Positions 1-5,591 of a stretch of 5,591 nucleotides of DNA are shown in pieces; the stretch's first letter is position 1, and each line of letters starts with the position of its first letter. The stretch spans positions 1 to 5,591 of the forward strand of contig DDCX01000035.1 in assembly GCA_002336475.1 (NCBI GenBank), written 5' to 3'. Under the pieces are notes generated by a model. That model was given only the letters and a program-made list of their open reading frames with translations. It had not been told where the DNA came from and ran no database searches. The stretch comes from Flavobacteriales bacterium UBA1995. Its GTDB lineage: Bacteria > Bacteroidota > Bacteroidia > Flavobacteriales_D > Sanyastnellaceae. A program made the translations under genes and the position numbers.

Positions 1-1691
1 GGCCGGCCAGAAGCATCGCGCTGAACAAAGTAGACTTGGTCATAATCTGCCAGTCCGTGATAGGTGCCAAATTGGACGGTGATGTCATCTGGGCTGGCCG
101 TCATCCGGGTGATCCAACCTTCTACATAACCCGCAGGGGCAGGTTGTATGCCACCGCCAGGAAGGGGCAAGTCATTGGACAGCGTGCCTCCACCAACAAT
201 GACATCGAGGTTGTTGAGGTTGCCAAAGGAACCGTCGGGGGCAACTTCTAAGCAGTAAGCGGCATCGCTGCCCGTTCCGCCAAAAGTTCGGCCAGAGAGC
301 AGGGTGGTCAAGTCGGCATTAAAGCCAGCAATGAGCGCATCGAAATTGCCGGCGTGTGCGGGACTGCCAGGCATGTTGAGGTCGGTAGAAGTGGTGGTGG
401 TGGCGATCCAGAGCGACCCTTCGGGCCCAATGTCAATTTGCCCCCTGTAGTAATCGCCAAAGTTGGCCCGCAGCCCATTGGCGCTGTTGACGCCATCGGT
501 GCCCGAGCCCCCGAAATAAGTGGCGGCCTCCAGGGTGAAGTCGGTGGCATTGAACGACGCAAGGACACAGTCTACACCGTTGGGCTGTGGGTCGATGCCA
601 TAGATCGTAATGTCTGAAGCTGGTCCAGCCGAAAGTGTGGTTTGGTAGGCGCCAGTGGTCACTGGGAAGTCGCCGGACCCGGTTGTCCCAAACAGGGCGA
701 TGCGGCCCCAGTTGGCGTTGTAGGCGAGGCTGTGCGGAATGTCGGCATTGCTGCCTCCGAGGTAGGTGCTGTAGATCAGGGCCGAACCATCGGGGCTGAA
801 TACGGTGAGGGCCATGTGGCTGATGCCGTCTGAGAAGACGCCCATTGTCGCTTGAATGGCATCGGGAGTGGTCGGGTACCCAGGCGCGAAGGCCACCGTG
901 CCCCCAACGAGGGACCCTTCGGGGCCATTGCTCGCTGTGGTGCCAAAATTGTCCCCGGTGGACCCCGCAAAGGTGGAAAAGGCGATTTCGGGGTCGAGGA
1001 TCAAAGGCAAATCGGTTCGATGGTCACCGACCCTGAGACCCACAGAATTTCCATGGACTTCGTAGGCGCATTCCACTGAAAGCATGGTGCCTTCCGGAGT
1101 CAATTGATAGGCAAACGGACGGGCAAGTTGGGCGGAGAACCCTTTCGACCTGTCGTGGAGGGGGTGGATGAGGTCCAGGCTTCCATCGGAATTCAGCTGA
1201 GGCGCCACGCCGGAGTATTCCCAACCAACCAGACTGGGGTCTGCTCCTGGGGAAACGGTGAATTCAAACTTGGCGTTGCCATTCCGGGTTCCCCTCCAAC
1301 GCAAGGAGATCCCCGGCCAGAGGTTGTCCCGTTCTATGCGGCGAGCGGCCTGCACATGTTCCGCCCAATGTTCTGGGTCAGAAGACAAATAGAAATGGAG
1401 TTCGTCGGTGTCGGTTTCGCTGGTGGCCCAATCTTCATGCTGGCTGACCTCAGCGTGTTTCCATCGGGCCTGCCAGAGCACGCCTTGTTTCTTTCCCGCG
1501 TGGTGGTCTCCTGATTCTGAGGGGGCCCATTGCCAGCTGGTCCAACCGTCTGCATCCACTTGCAGGCCCCCGCTGACCACTTCCGCGCGGTGCTGAACGT
1601 GCTCGGGCCATTGTCCTTGATTGGGCACAAACCTGACTTGAGCGGTCAGGGAAGTGGCCAACGAAATGAATATGAGCAGGATGGTCCTCAC
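1..1691 (-). CDS. Secreted SBBP-repeat beta-propeller protein with DUF7948-like N-terminal domain (3' end cut by window)
   Basis: The frame stays open for 563 codons from a GTG at 1691 to the left edge, so the C-terminus is missing. Residues 1-18 form a signal peptide (short basic start, hydrophobic core, likely cut near LTAQ), so the protein should be exported. Residues 20-232 resemble the N-terminal domain of Bacteroidota SBBP proteins (DUF7948 by my recollection): FVPNQGQWPE at 21-30, a DPEHWAEHV stretch at 105-113, LWPGISLRW at 124-132 and PGADPSLVGWEYSG at 148-161. From about residue 238 come at least five repeats of the YSTYLGGSNAD / TYFGGSGTDG type, fitting a beta-propeller. Proteins of this build usually end in a type IX secretion sorting domain; that part would lie outside the window. 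No catalytic motif is visible and the role is unknown. The GTG start was chosen because the signal peptide begins exactly there and no in-frame ATG lies nearby. It follows gpsA on the same strand by 49 bases. Confidence 0.85.
   Translation of the reverse strand, partial: MRTILLIFISLATSLTAQVRFVPNQGQWPEHVQHRAEVVSGGLQVDADGWTSWQWAPSESGDHHAGKKQGVLWQARWKHAEVSQHEDWATSETDTDELHFYLSSDPEHWAEHVQAARRIERDNLWPGISLRWRGTRNGNAKFEFTVSPGADPSLVGWEYSGVAPQLNSDGSLDLIHPLHDRSKGFSAQLARPFAYQLTPEGTMLSVECAYEVHGNSVGLRVGDHRTDLPLILDPEIAFSTFAGSTGDNFGTTASNGPEGSLVGGTVAFAPGYPTTPDAIQATMGVFSDGISHMALTVFSPDGSALIYSTYLGGSNADIPHSLAYNANWGRIALFGTTGSGDFPVTTGAYQTTLSAGPASDITIYGIDPQPNGVDCVLASFNATDFTLEAATYFGGSGTDGVNSANGLRANFGDYYRGQIDIGPEGSLWIATTTTSTDLNMPGSPAHAGNFDALIAGFNADLTTLLSGRTFGGTGSDAAYCLEVAPDGSFGNLNNLDVIVGGGTLSNDLPLPGGGIQPAPAGYVEGWITRMTASPDDITVQFGTYHGLADYDQVYFVQRDASGR
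3..980 (-). repeat. Protein-level SBBP / propeller-blade repeats in the secreted protein
   Basis: Five degenerate repeats can be aligned by eye, beginning at residues of about 238 (FSTFAGSTGDN), 307 (YSTYLGGSNAD), 389 (ATYFGGSGTDG), 466 (SGRTFGGTGSDA) and 541 (FGTYHGLADYD). Spacings are about 69, 82, 77 and 75 residues, larger than a minimal SBBP unit, so each period may be a full blade or more. Recurring elements are an aromatic-x-GG(S/T)-x-(A/S/T)D turn, a PDGS or PEGS turn, and a DFPVTTGAYQ-like stretch at 341-350. The repeats have diverged too far at the DNA level to count as nucleotide repeats. The fifth is cut by the window edge. Confidence 0.7.
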
Positions 1692-1713
1692 TATGCCAGA
1701 ACAAGTTCGGGAA

Positions 1714-1740
1714 GGTTTTCGTTGCCCAAACGAAAAAACC
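1714..1740 (-). terminator. Bulged hairpin abutting the gpsA stop codon; possible weak terminator or RNA processing element
   Basis: On the plus strand GGTTTTCGTT (1714-1723) is complementary to AACGAAAAAACC (1729-1740) apart from a two-base bulge, with a five-base loop (GCCCA, 1724-1728). This gives about ten paired bases. The structure starts at the base next to the gpsA TAG (1741-1743, read on the minus strand) and lies wholly in the 49-base gap before the secreted-protein gene. There is no T-run after the stem on the minus strand, so it is not a standard intrinsic terminator. It may weaken read-through, protect the gpsA mRNA 3' end, or be chance. The TTCGTTTG inside it also loosely resembles the Bacteroidota -7 element TAnnTTTG. 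Confidence 0.35.
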
Positions 1741-2811
1741 CTAATGAATCTGGTCTGCCAGGATGCGCATTTCTCTGGCGGGGGCAGCGCCTTCATGCAG
1801 GATGCGGTAGACGCAACCGGCCACAGGCATGGAGACATTGAACTTCTGTTGGATCTGGTGAATGCCCAGAGCCGCGGGGTAGCCTTCTGCTATCATGTCC
1901 ATTTCCATCAGTGCAACGGAAACCCTGTAGCCCTTTCCCACCATGGTTCCCAGCCTGCGGTTGCGGCTGTGCGGTGAGTAGGCCGTTGCCAATAGATCCC
2001 CCAGGTAAACGGAGCCACTGGCTTCACGCTTTTTGGATGTGACAGCTTGCAGAAAGCGGTCTGTTTCCATGAGGGCATTGGAGATCAGGACGGCAATGAA
2101 ATTGTCTCCAAGGCCGAGGCCATGGGCGACGCCTGCTGCAACGGCGTAGATGTTTTTCAGTACTGCGGCGAGTTCGATGCCGAAAACATCATCTGTGGTG
2201 TGGGTCCTGAGCCAGGGGCTGGCCAAGTGGTCGGCGAGTTTTTGGGCCCGCGTTTGGTTGGAGCACGCGAGGGTCAAATAGGTCCAATTCTCTTGGGCCA
2301 CCTCTTCGGAATGGCTCGGACCTGCGATGAGACCAATGCTGTCATAGGGGACGCCCAAGACCTTGTGCAGGTAGCGTGCTGGAATGTGGTGTTGATCCGT
2401 AACCAGGCCTTTGATGGCACTGAAGACCACCTTGTTTTCCAGTCCTCGGACACCATTGCCGCGAAGGGCACCGTCCAAATAGGCGCTGGGCACAGCCAAG
2501 ATCAAAATGTCGCTGTGGTCGACGACCTGTTGGATTTCGCCCGACATGGTCAAACGGTCTAAGGGCAGGGAAAGGCTCCTCAGATAATGGGGGTTGTGCC
2601 CTGTTTTTTCAATGTGTTGCAACGAGGTTTTGCGCCTGACCCACCAGTTTACTGGCGTTTCTGCTGCACTGGGATGCGATGCAAACAGGTGCGCAAGGGC
2701 AGTGGCCCAGCTTCCGCTTCCGATGACGCCAATGCGCTCTTTGGACAGGGGTTTTGTGGCCATTTGGCCAAGGTACACCGATGGGCGTGAAGCCTTATTT
2801 TTGCCGCTCAT
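1741..2811 (-). CDS. gpsA: NAD(P)-dependent glycerol-3-phosphate dehydrogenase
   Basis: This cytoplasmic enzyme reduces dihydroxyacetone phosphate to sn-glycerol 3-phosphate, the backbone for phospholipid synthesis. In the 356-residue reading, the Rossmann loop GVIGSGSWATALA is at 28-40, SAIKGL at 131-136 (conserved lysine 134) and GPSHSEEVA at 164-172. The C-terminal domain holds ELAAVLKNIYAVAAG at 213-227 with the expected catalytic lysine 219, then HGLGLGDN at 230-237, and GDLLATAYSPHSRNRRLG at 271-288. Every key motif is present and the gene looks intact, ending in TAG. The WATALA wording replaces the more usual WGTALA, a variant I associate with Bacteroidota. The outermost ATG (2811) is given, but its first 16 residues lie outside the family fold. 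The internal ATG at 2763 (MATKPLSKERIGVIG) gives 340 residues, closer to the usual length, and may be the true start. It diverges from the glycyl-tRNA synthetase gene. Confidence 0.95.
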   Translation of the reverse strand: MSGKNKASRPSVYLGQMATKPLSKERIGVIGSGSWATALAHLFASHPSAAETPVNWWVRRKTSLQHIEKTGHNPHYLRSLSLPLDRLTMSGEIQQVVDHSDILILAVPSAYLDGALRGNGVRGLENKVVFSAIKGLVTDQHHIPARYLHKVLGVPYDSIGLIAGPSHSEEVAQENWTYLTLACSNQTRAQKLADHLASPWLRTHTTDDVFGIELAAVLKNIYAVAAGVAHGLGLGDNFIAVLISNALMETDRFLQAVTSKKREASGSVYLGDLLATAYSPHSRNRRLGTMVGKGYRVSVALMEMDMIAEGYPAALGIHQIQQKFNVSMPVAGCVYRILHEGAAPAREMRILADQIH

Positions 2812-2858
2812 TCAGAGCGCAATGCCCGCACTGACTTCCCCACAATACCCTTTTTGAC
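2764..2858. promoter_or_regulatory. Short divergent promoter region between gpsA and the glycyl-tRNA synthetase gene
   Basis: Two genes read outward from here, so promoters for both should lie in or near it. The gap is 47 bases (2812-2858) with the outer gpsA start and 95 with the inner one. I see no strong Bacteroidota promoter (TTG, 17-23 bases, TAnnTTTG) for either gene. The best minus-strand candidate is weak: TTG at 2822-2820, 22 bases, then TAAGGCTTC at 2797-2789, matching the -7 consensus only in part. If real, it would put transcription just upstream of the inner gpsA ATG at 2763. On the plus strand TACCCTTTTTG (2846-2856) lies too close to the ATG to act as a normal -7 element. There is no Shine-Dalgarno sequence before either start. 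Confidence 0.35.
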
Positions 2859-4394
2859 ATGGCCCAACAGGATGACCACCTCAAGCGCGTGATTGGACAC
2901 GCCAAGGAATACGGCTTCGTTTTTCCCTCCAGCGACATCTATGATGGCTTGAGCGCAGCATACGACTATGGACAGTTGGGTGTGGAGCTCAAAAACAACA
3001 TCAAGGCTTATTGGTGGACGGCCATGGTGCGGATGCACGAGAACATCGTGGGCTTGGACGCCAGCATATTCATGCACCCCACGACATGGAAGGCATCGGG
3101 CCACGTTGATGCTTTCAATGATCCTTTGATTGACAACAAGGACAGCAAGAAGCGCTACCGGGCGGATGTGCTGATTGAGGACCACATTGGTAAAATCGAC
3201 GCCAAGATTGCCAAGGATGTGGCCAAGGCCCAAAAGCGGTTTGGCGATGACTTCGACAAAGACCAATTTCTGGCAACCAACGGAAACTGCGTAAGGCGTC
3301 AAGCGGAGATCGACGACATCAACAGTCGGTTTAAAACGGCGATGGACGCAGAGGACCTCGACGCTGTGAAGCAGTTGATCGTGGACCTGGGCATTAAGGA
3401 TCCCGAGACGGGTTCGGCCAATTGGACGGATGTGCGACAGTTCAACTTGATGTTCAAGACGGAACTTGGAGCAGTGAGTGGCGATTCAGGGGTGATTTAC
3501 CTCCGACCAGAGACAGCGCAAGGCATCTTCGTGAACTTCCTCAACGTGCAGAAGTCGGGCCGGATGAAGCTGCCTTTTGGTATTGCGCAGATCGGCAAGG
3601 CGTTCCGCAACGAGATCATTGCAAGGCAGTTCATTTTTCGCATGCGTGAGTTCGAGCAGATGGAGATGCAATTCTTCGTGACGCCTGGAACACAAGCCAA
3701 GTGGTACGAATACTGGAAGGAGGCACGCATCCAATGGCACAAGGCCCTGGGCCTTGGCGACGATGCCTACCGTTTTCACGACCACATCAAGCTGGCCCAC
3801 TATGCAGACGCGGCGTGCGACATTGAATTCAACTTCCCCATGGGCTTCAAAGAGCTCGAGGGCATCCACAGCCGGACAGACTTTGATCTGAACGCCCACG
3901 AGGAACACAGCGGAAAGAAATTGAGGTTCTACGACCCTGAAAAGGAGGAGAGTTATGTCCCTTACGTGGTCGAGACTTCCATTGGTTTGGACCGCATGTT
4001 CTTGGCGGTGCTGTCCAATGCTTTGCGCACCGAGACCCTTGAGGACGGCTCGGAGCGGGTGGTGATGCGCATACCTGCCGCACTGGCTCCGGTCAAGTTG
4101 GCGGTCTTGCCCCTGATTAAAAAAGACGGGCTTCCAGAGAAGGCCCGGGAGATCATGAACCTGCTCAAGTTGGACCACAGTGTGCAGTTCGATGAAAAGG
4201 ACGCCATAGGACGCCGCTACCGCAGGCAGGATGCCATCGGCACGCCTTTGTGCATCACGGTGGACCACGACACCTTGGAAGACAACGCCGTGACTTTGCG
4301 CGACCGCGATACGATGCAGCAGGTCCGCGTCCCCATTTCCGAGCTTCCCGCCCGCGTCGCAGAGCGCGTGGGTTGGTCTACCCTGTTCGCCTAA
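2859..4394 (+). CDS. glyQS: Glycine--tRNA ligase, dimeric (alpha2) class II type
   Basis: This enzyme charges tRNA-Gly with glycine using ATP in the cytoplasm. The 511-residue protein is complete, from ATG at 2859 to TAA. The N-terminus EYGFVFPSSDIYDGLSAAYD (17-36) is the classic opening of the single-chain enzyme. GVIYLRPETAQGIFVNF at 211-227 precedes class II motif 2, FRNEIIARQFIFRMREFEQM at 249-268. EGIHSRTDFDL is at 334-344 and motif 3, ETSIGLDRMFLAVL, at 372-385 with its arginine 379. The C-terminal anticodon-binding domain runs from about 408 to 500 (APVKLAVLPLI, then a DAIGTPLCITVD stretch). Between about 102 and 190 lies a charged helical insertion characteristic of the Bacteroidota enzyme. 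It is sometimes named glyS; it is not the two-subunit glyQ/glyS form, since catalytic and anticodon domains share one chain. pgk follows 31 bases downstream on the same strand. Confidence 0.97.
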   Translation: MAQQDDHLKRVIGHAKEYGFVFPSSDIYDGLSAAYDYGQLGVELKNNIKAYWWTAMVRMHENIVGLDASIFMHPTTWKASGHVDAFNDPLIDNKDSKKRYRADVLIEDHIGKIDAKIAKDVAKAQKRFGDDFDKDQFLATNGNCVRRQAEIDDINSRFKTAMDAEDLDAVKQLIVDLGIKDPETGSANWTDVRQFNLMFKTELGAVSGDSGVIYLRPETAQGIFVNFLNVQKSGRMKLPFGIAQIGKAFRNEIIARQFIFRMREFEQMEMQFFVTPGTQAKWYEYWKEARIQWHKALGLGDDAYRFHDHIKLAHYADAACDIEFNFPMGFKELEGIHSRTDFDLNAHEEHSGKKLRFYDPEKEESYVPYVVETSIGLDRMFLAVLSNALRTETLEDGSERVVMRIPAALAPVKLAVLPLIKKDGLPEKAREIMNLLKLDHSVQFDEKDAIGRRYRRQDAIGTPLCITVDHDTLEDNAVTLRDRDTMQQVRVPISELPARVAERVGWSTLFA

Positions 4395-4425
4395 CGCCCG
4401 AAAACAAACGCTTTACATCCTATCC
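4395..4425 (+). other. Glycyl-tRNA synthetase gene to pgk intergenic spacer
   Basis: The 31-base spacer has no stem-loop with a T-run and no recognisable promoter or Shine-Dalgarno sequence. This fits read-through from the tRNA synthetase gene into pgk as one transcription unit, though nothing in the sequence proves it. Confidence 0.4.
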
Positions 4426-5591
4426 ATGGCTTTTCAAGACCTTTCCTTCGACGGCGTGCGTGCCCTCATCCGTGTGGACTTCAACGTGCCCATGACACAG
4501 CCTGCCGATGATGGCAGCCGCGAGGTGACCGACAACACGCGGATTCGCTCTGCCATCCCGACCATACAGCACGTTCTTGATACGGGCGGAAGTGTGGTCT
4601 TAATGAGCCACTTAGGCCGACCAAAAGGCCGCGATGCAGCGCTCTCCTTGCGCCACATTTTGCCCGCGTTGGAAGGCCTTCTCGGCCGTGACATCAAGTT
4701 TGCACCGGACTGTGTCGGTGACGATGCGCTCGAAGTAACACAACTGTTGAAGCCAGGTGAGGTGGCGGTACTCGAGAACTTGCGCTTTCATGAAGAGGAA
4801 AAGGCGGGCGATGAATTCTTTGCCGGCCAATTGGCCGAGAATGGAGACTTCTACATCAACGATGCCTTTGGCACGGCCCACCGGGCGCATGCTTCCACGG
4901 CAGTGATTGCCAAGTTCTTTCCAGAAGACAAGGCTTTTGGTTTCTTGATGGAAGGGGAGGTCAAGGCGATGGAAAAGGTCCTTGGAGAGGCCCAAAAGCC
5001 TGTAGCGGCTGTGATTGGTGGGGCCAAAGTGAGCTCGAAACTCGCGGTGCTTAAGAACCTGTTGGACCGTGTGGACAAGCTGGTTATAGGGGGGGGAATG
5101 GCGTACACTTTTGTCCAAGCCCAGGGAGGTCAGATCGGGGGCTCTTTGGTGGAATCTGACATGCACGGTGAAGCGCTGGCCTTGCTCGATGCGGCCAAGC
5201 AGAAAGGAATCGAGGTTTACCTGCCTACGGACACGTTGTGTGGCGATGGTTTCTCGCCCGATGCAGCCCAGGAAACGTACCCCACTCAGGCGATTCCAGA
5301 TGGATGGGAAGGCATGGATATTGGGGAGAACAGCCGCGGGGCTTTTGCTGCTGCGTTGGCAGACTGTCGGACCATCTTGTGGAACGGCCCCATGGGCGTG
5401 TTTGAGTTTGACCGTTTCGCCGAAGGCACCAACCACATTGCCAATGCCATCGTGGCGGCTACAGAAGCTGGAGCATACACCTTGGTGGGGGGAGGAGACT
5501 CAGTAGCGGCTGTCAACAAAGCAGGCCTTGCAGACCAGGTCAGTTACGTTTCTACAGGTGGAGGAGCCATGCTGGAAGGCTTGGAGGGAAA
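4426..5591 (+). CDS. pgk: Phosphoglycerate kinase (last few residues cut by window)
   Basis: This cytoplasmic glycolytic enzyme transfers phosphate between 1,3-bisphosphoglycerate and ADP, making 3-phosphoglycerate and ATP. The ATG at 4426 opens a frame of 388 codons to the right edge with no stop. Family members have about 390-400 residues, so only a short tail is missing. Motifs in order are RVDFNVP (16-22), DNTRI (36-40), SHLGRPKG (61-68) and LENLRFHEEE (116-125). NDAFGTAHRAHAST (145-158) contributes to the basic substrate patch. The nucleotide-binding half shows GGAKVSSK (198-205), GGGMAYTF (222-229), WNGPMGVFE (319-327), GGGDSVAA (355-362) and the STGGGA helix start (376-381). The loop at about 23-34 (MTQPADDGSREV) is some five residues longer than in typical enzymes. 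The GGG motif is encoded by a run of eight G bases (5089-5096). It probably shares a transcript with the tRNA synthetase gene. Confidence 0.97.
   Translation, partial: MAFQDLSFDGVRALIRVDFNVPMTQPADDGSREVTDNTRIRSAIPTIQHVLDTGGSVVLMSHLGRPKGRDAALSLRHILPALEGLLGRDIKFAPDCVGDDALEVTQLLKPGEVAVLENLRFHEEEKAGDEFFAGQLAENGDFYINDAFGTAHRAHASTAVIAKFFPEDKAFGFLMEGEVKAMEKVLGEAQKPVAAVIGGAKVSSKLAVLKNLLDRVDKLVIGGGMAYTFVQAQGGQIGGSLVESDMHGEALALLDAAKQKGIEVYLPTDTLCGDGFSPDAAQETYPTQAIPDGWEGMDIGENSRGAFAAALADCRTILWNGPMGVFEFDRFAEGTNHIANAIVAATEAGAYTLVGGGDSVAAVNKAGLADQVSYVSTGGGAMLEGLEG

Noticed and set aside
1..8. Perfect palindrome GGCCGGCC at the left edge
   Set aside because: It falls inside the secreted-protein coding frame (Gly-Arg codons) and is a short palindrome with no partner; it may only reflect where the window was cut.
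391..405. GTG-type trinucleotide run
   Set aside because: It is only four to five units and simply encodes a Thr-rich patch (ATTTTST, residues 430-436) in the secreted protein; too short to call a variable repeat.
36..1514. Several plus-strand open frames of 62-136 codons across the left end
   Set aside because: The minus strand has one uninterrupted frame of 563 codons with a signal peptide, a known N-terminal domain and periodic repeats, which explains the whole stretch.
2047..2562. Plus-strand open frame of 171 codons opposite gpsA, and a minus-strand frame of 164 codons at 2808-3302 opposite the tRNA synthetase gene
   Set aside because: Both are antisense to conserved genes and show no independent evidence of coding.
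2805..2819. Small inverted repeat CGCTC-ATTCA-GAGCG at the outer gpsA start
   Set aside because: A five-base stem is expected by chance in a region this size and it matches no operator I recognise.
3486..4268. Long minus-strand open frame of 260 codons opposite the glycyl-tRNA synthetase gene
   Set aside because: It lies entirely antisense to a clearly real, conserved gene, its translation shows no family motif, and long antisense frames are expected in G+C-rich coding DNA.
4612..5436. Minus-strand open frame of 274 codons opposite pgk
   Set aside because: The plus strand holds every Pgk motif in order. The antisense translation is rich in Arg and His with no recognisable domain, so it is a shadow.
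1..5591. Search for a new defence, mobile or biosynthetic system
   Set aside because: The window is filled by three core genes and one secreted repeat protein, with no gap over 100 bases and no repeats, integrase, transposase, RNA gene or toxin-antitoxin-like pair.

Overview
The window carries four protein genes and almost no non-coding DNA. It looks like a chromosomal segment from a member of the Bacteroidota, probably a Flavobacteriales-type lineage with unusually high G+C for the group (above 50% by eye). Three signs point there. The dimeric glycyl-tRNA synthetase has the insertion and signature wording typical of Bacteroidota. GpsA has a GSGSWATALA nucleotide-binding loop. The leftmost gene is a secreted protein with the 'FVPNQGQWPE...' N-terminal domain and SBBP-type propeller repeats, common in Bacteroidota proteins that use the type IX secretion system. 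No gene has a clear Shine-Dalgarno sequence, which also fits the phylum.

Layout: the left half (1-2811) is read on the minus strand. gpsA (glycerol-3-phosphate dehydrogenase) comes first and is followed, 49 bases past its stop, by a large secreted SBBP-repeat protein that runs off the left edge. The right half (2859-5591) is read on the plus strand: a complete dimeric-type glycyl-tRNA synthetase gene, then, 31 bases later, pgk (phosphoglycerate kinase), which runs off the right edge only a few residues short of its expected end. The two halves diverge from a short region of 47 bases, or 95 if gpsA uses its internal start.

Functionally, three of the four genes are core metabolism or translation: phospholipid backbone synthesis (GpsA), tRNA-Gly charging (GlyRS) and lower glycolysis (Pgk). 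The fourth is a variable, exported surface or extracellular protein of unknown role. They do not form a pathway beyond the loose link that GpsA and Pgk both act next to the triose-phosphate pool.

I found no RNA gene, mobile element, CRISPR array, attachment site or clear defence or biosynthetic system, and I do not think the window holds a new system. The points most worth a second look are the propeller-repeat protein, a bulged hairpin that abuts the gpsA stop codon, the compact divergent promoter region with its ambiguous gpsA start, and an eight-G run inside pgk.
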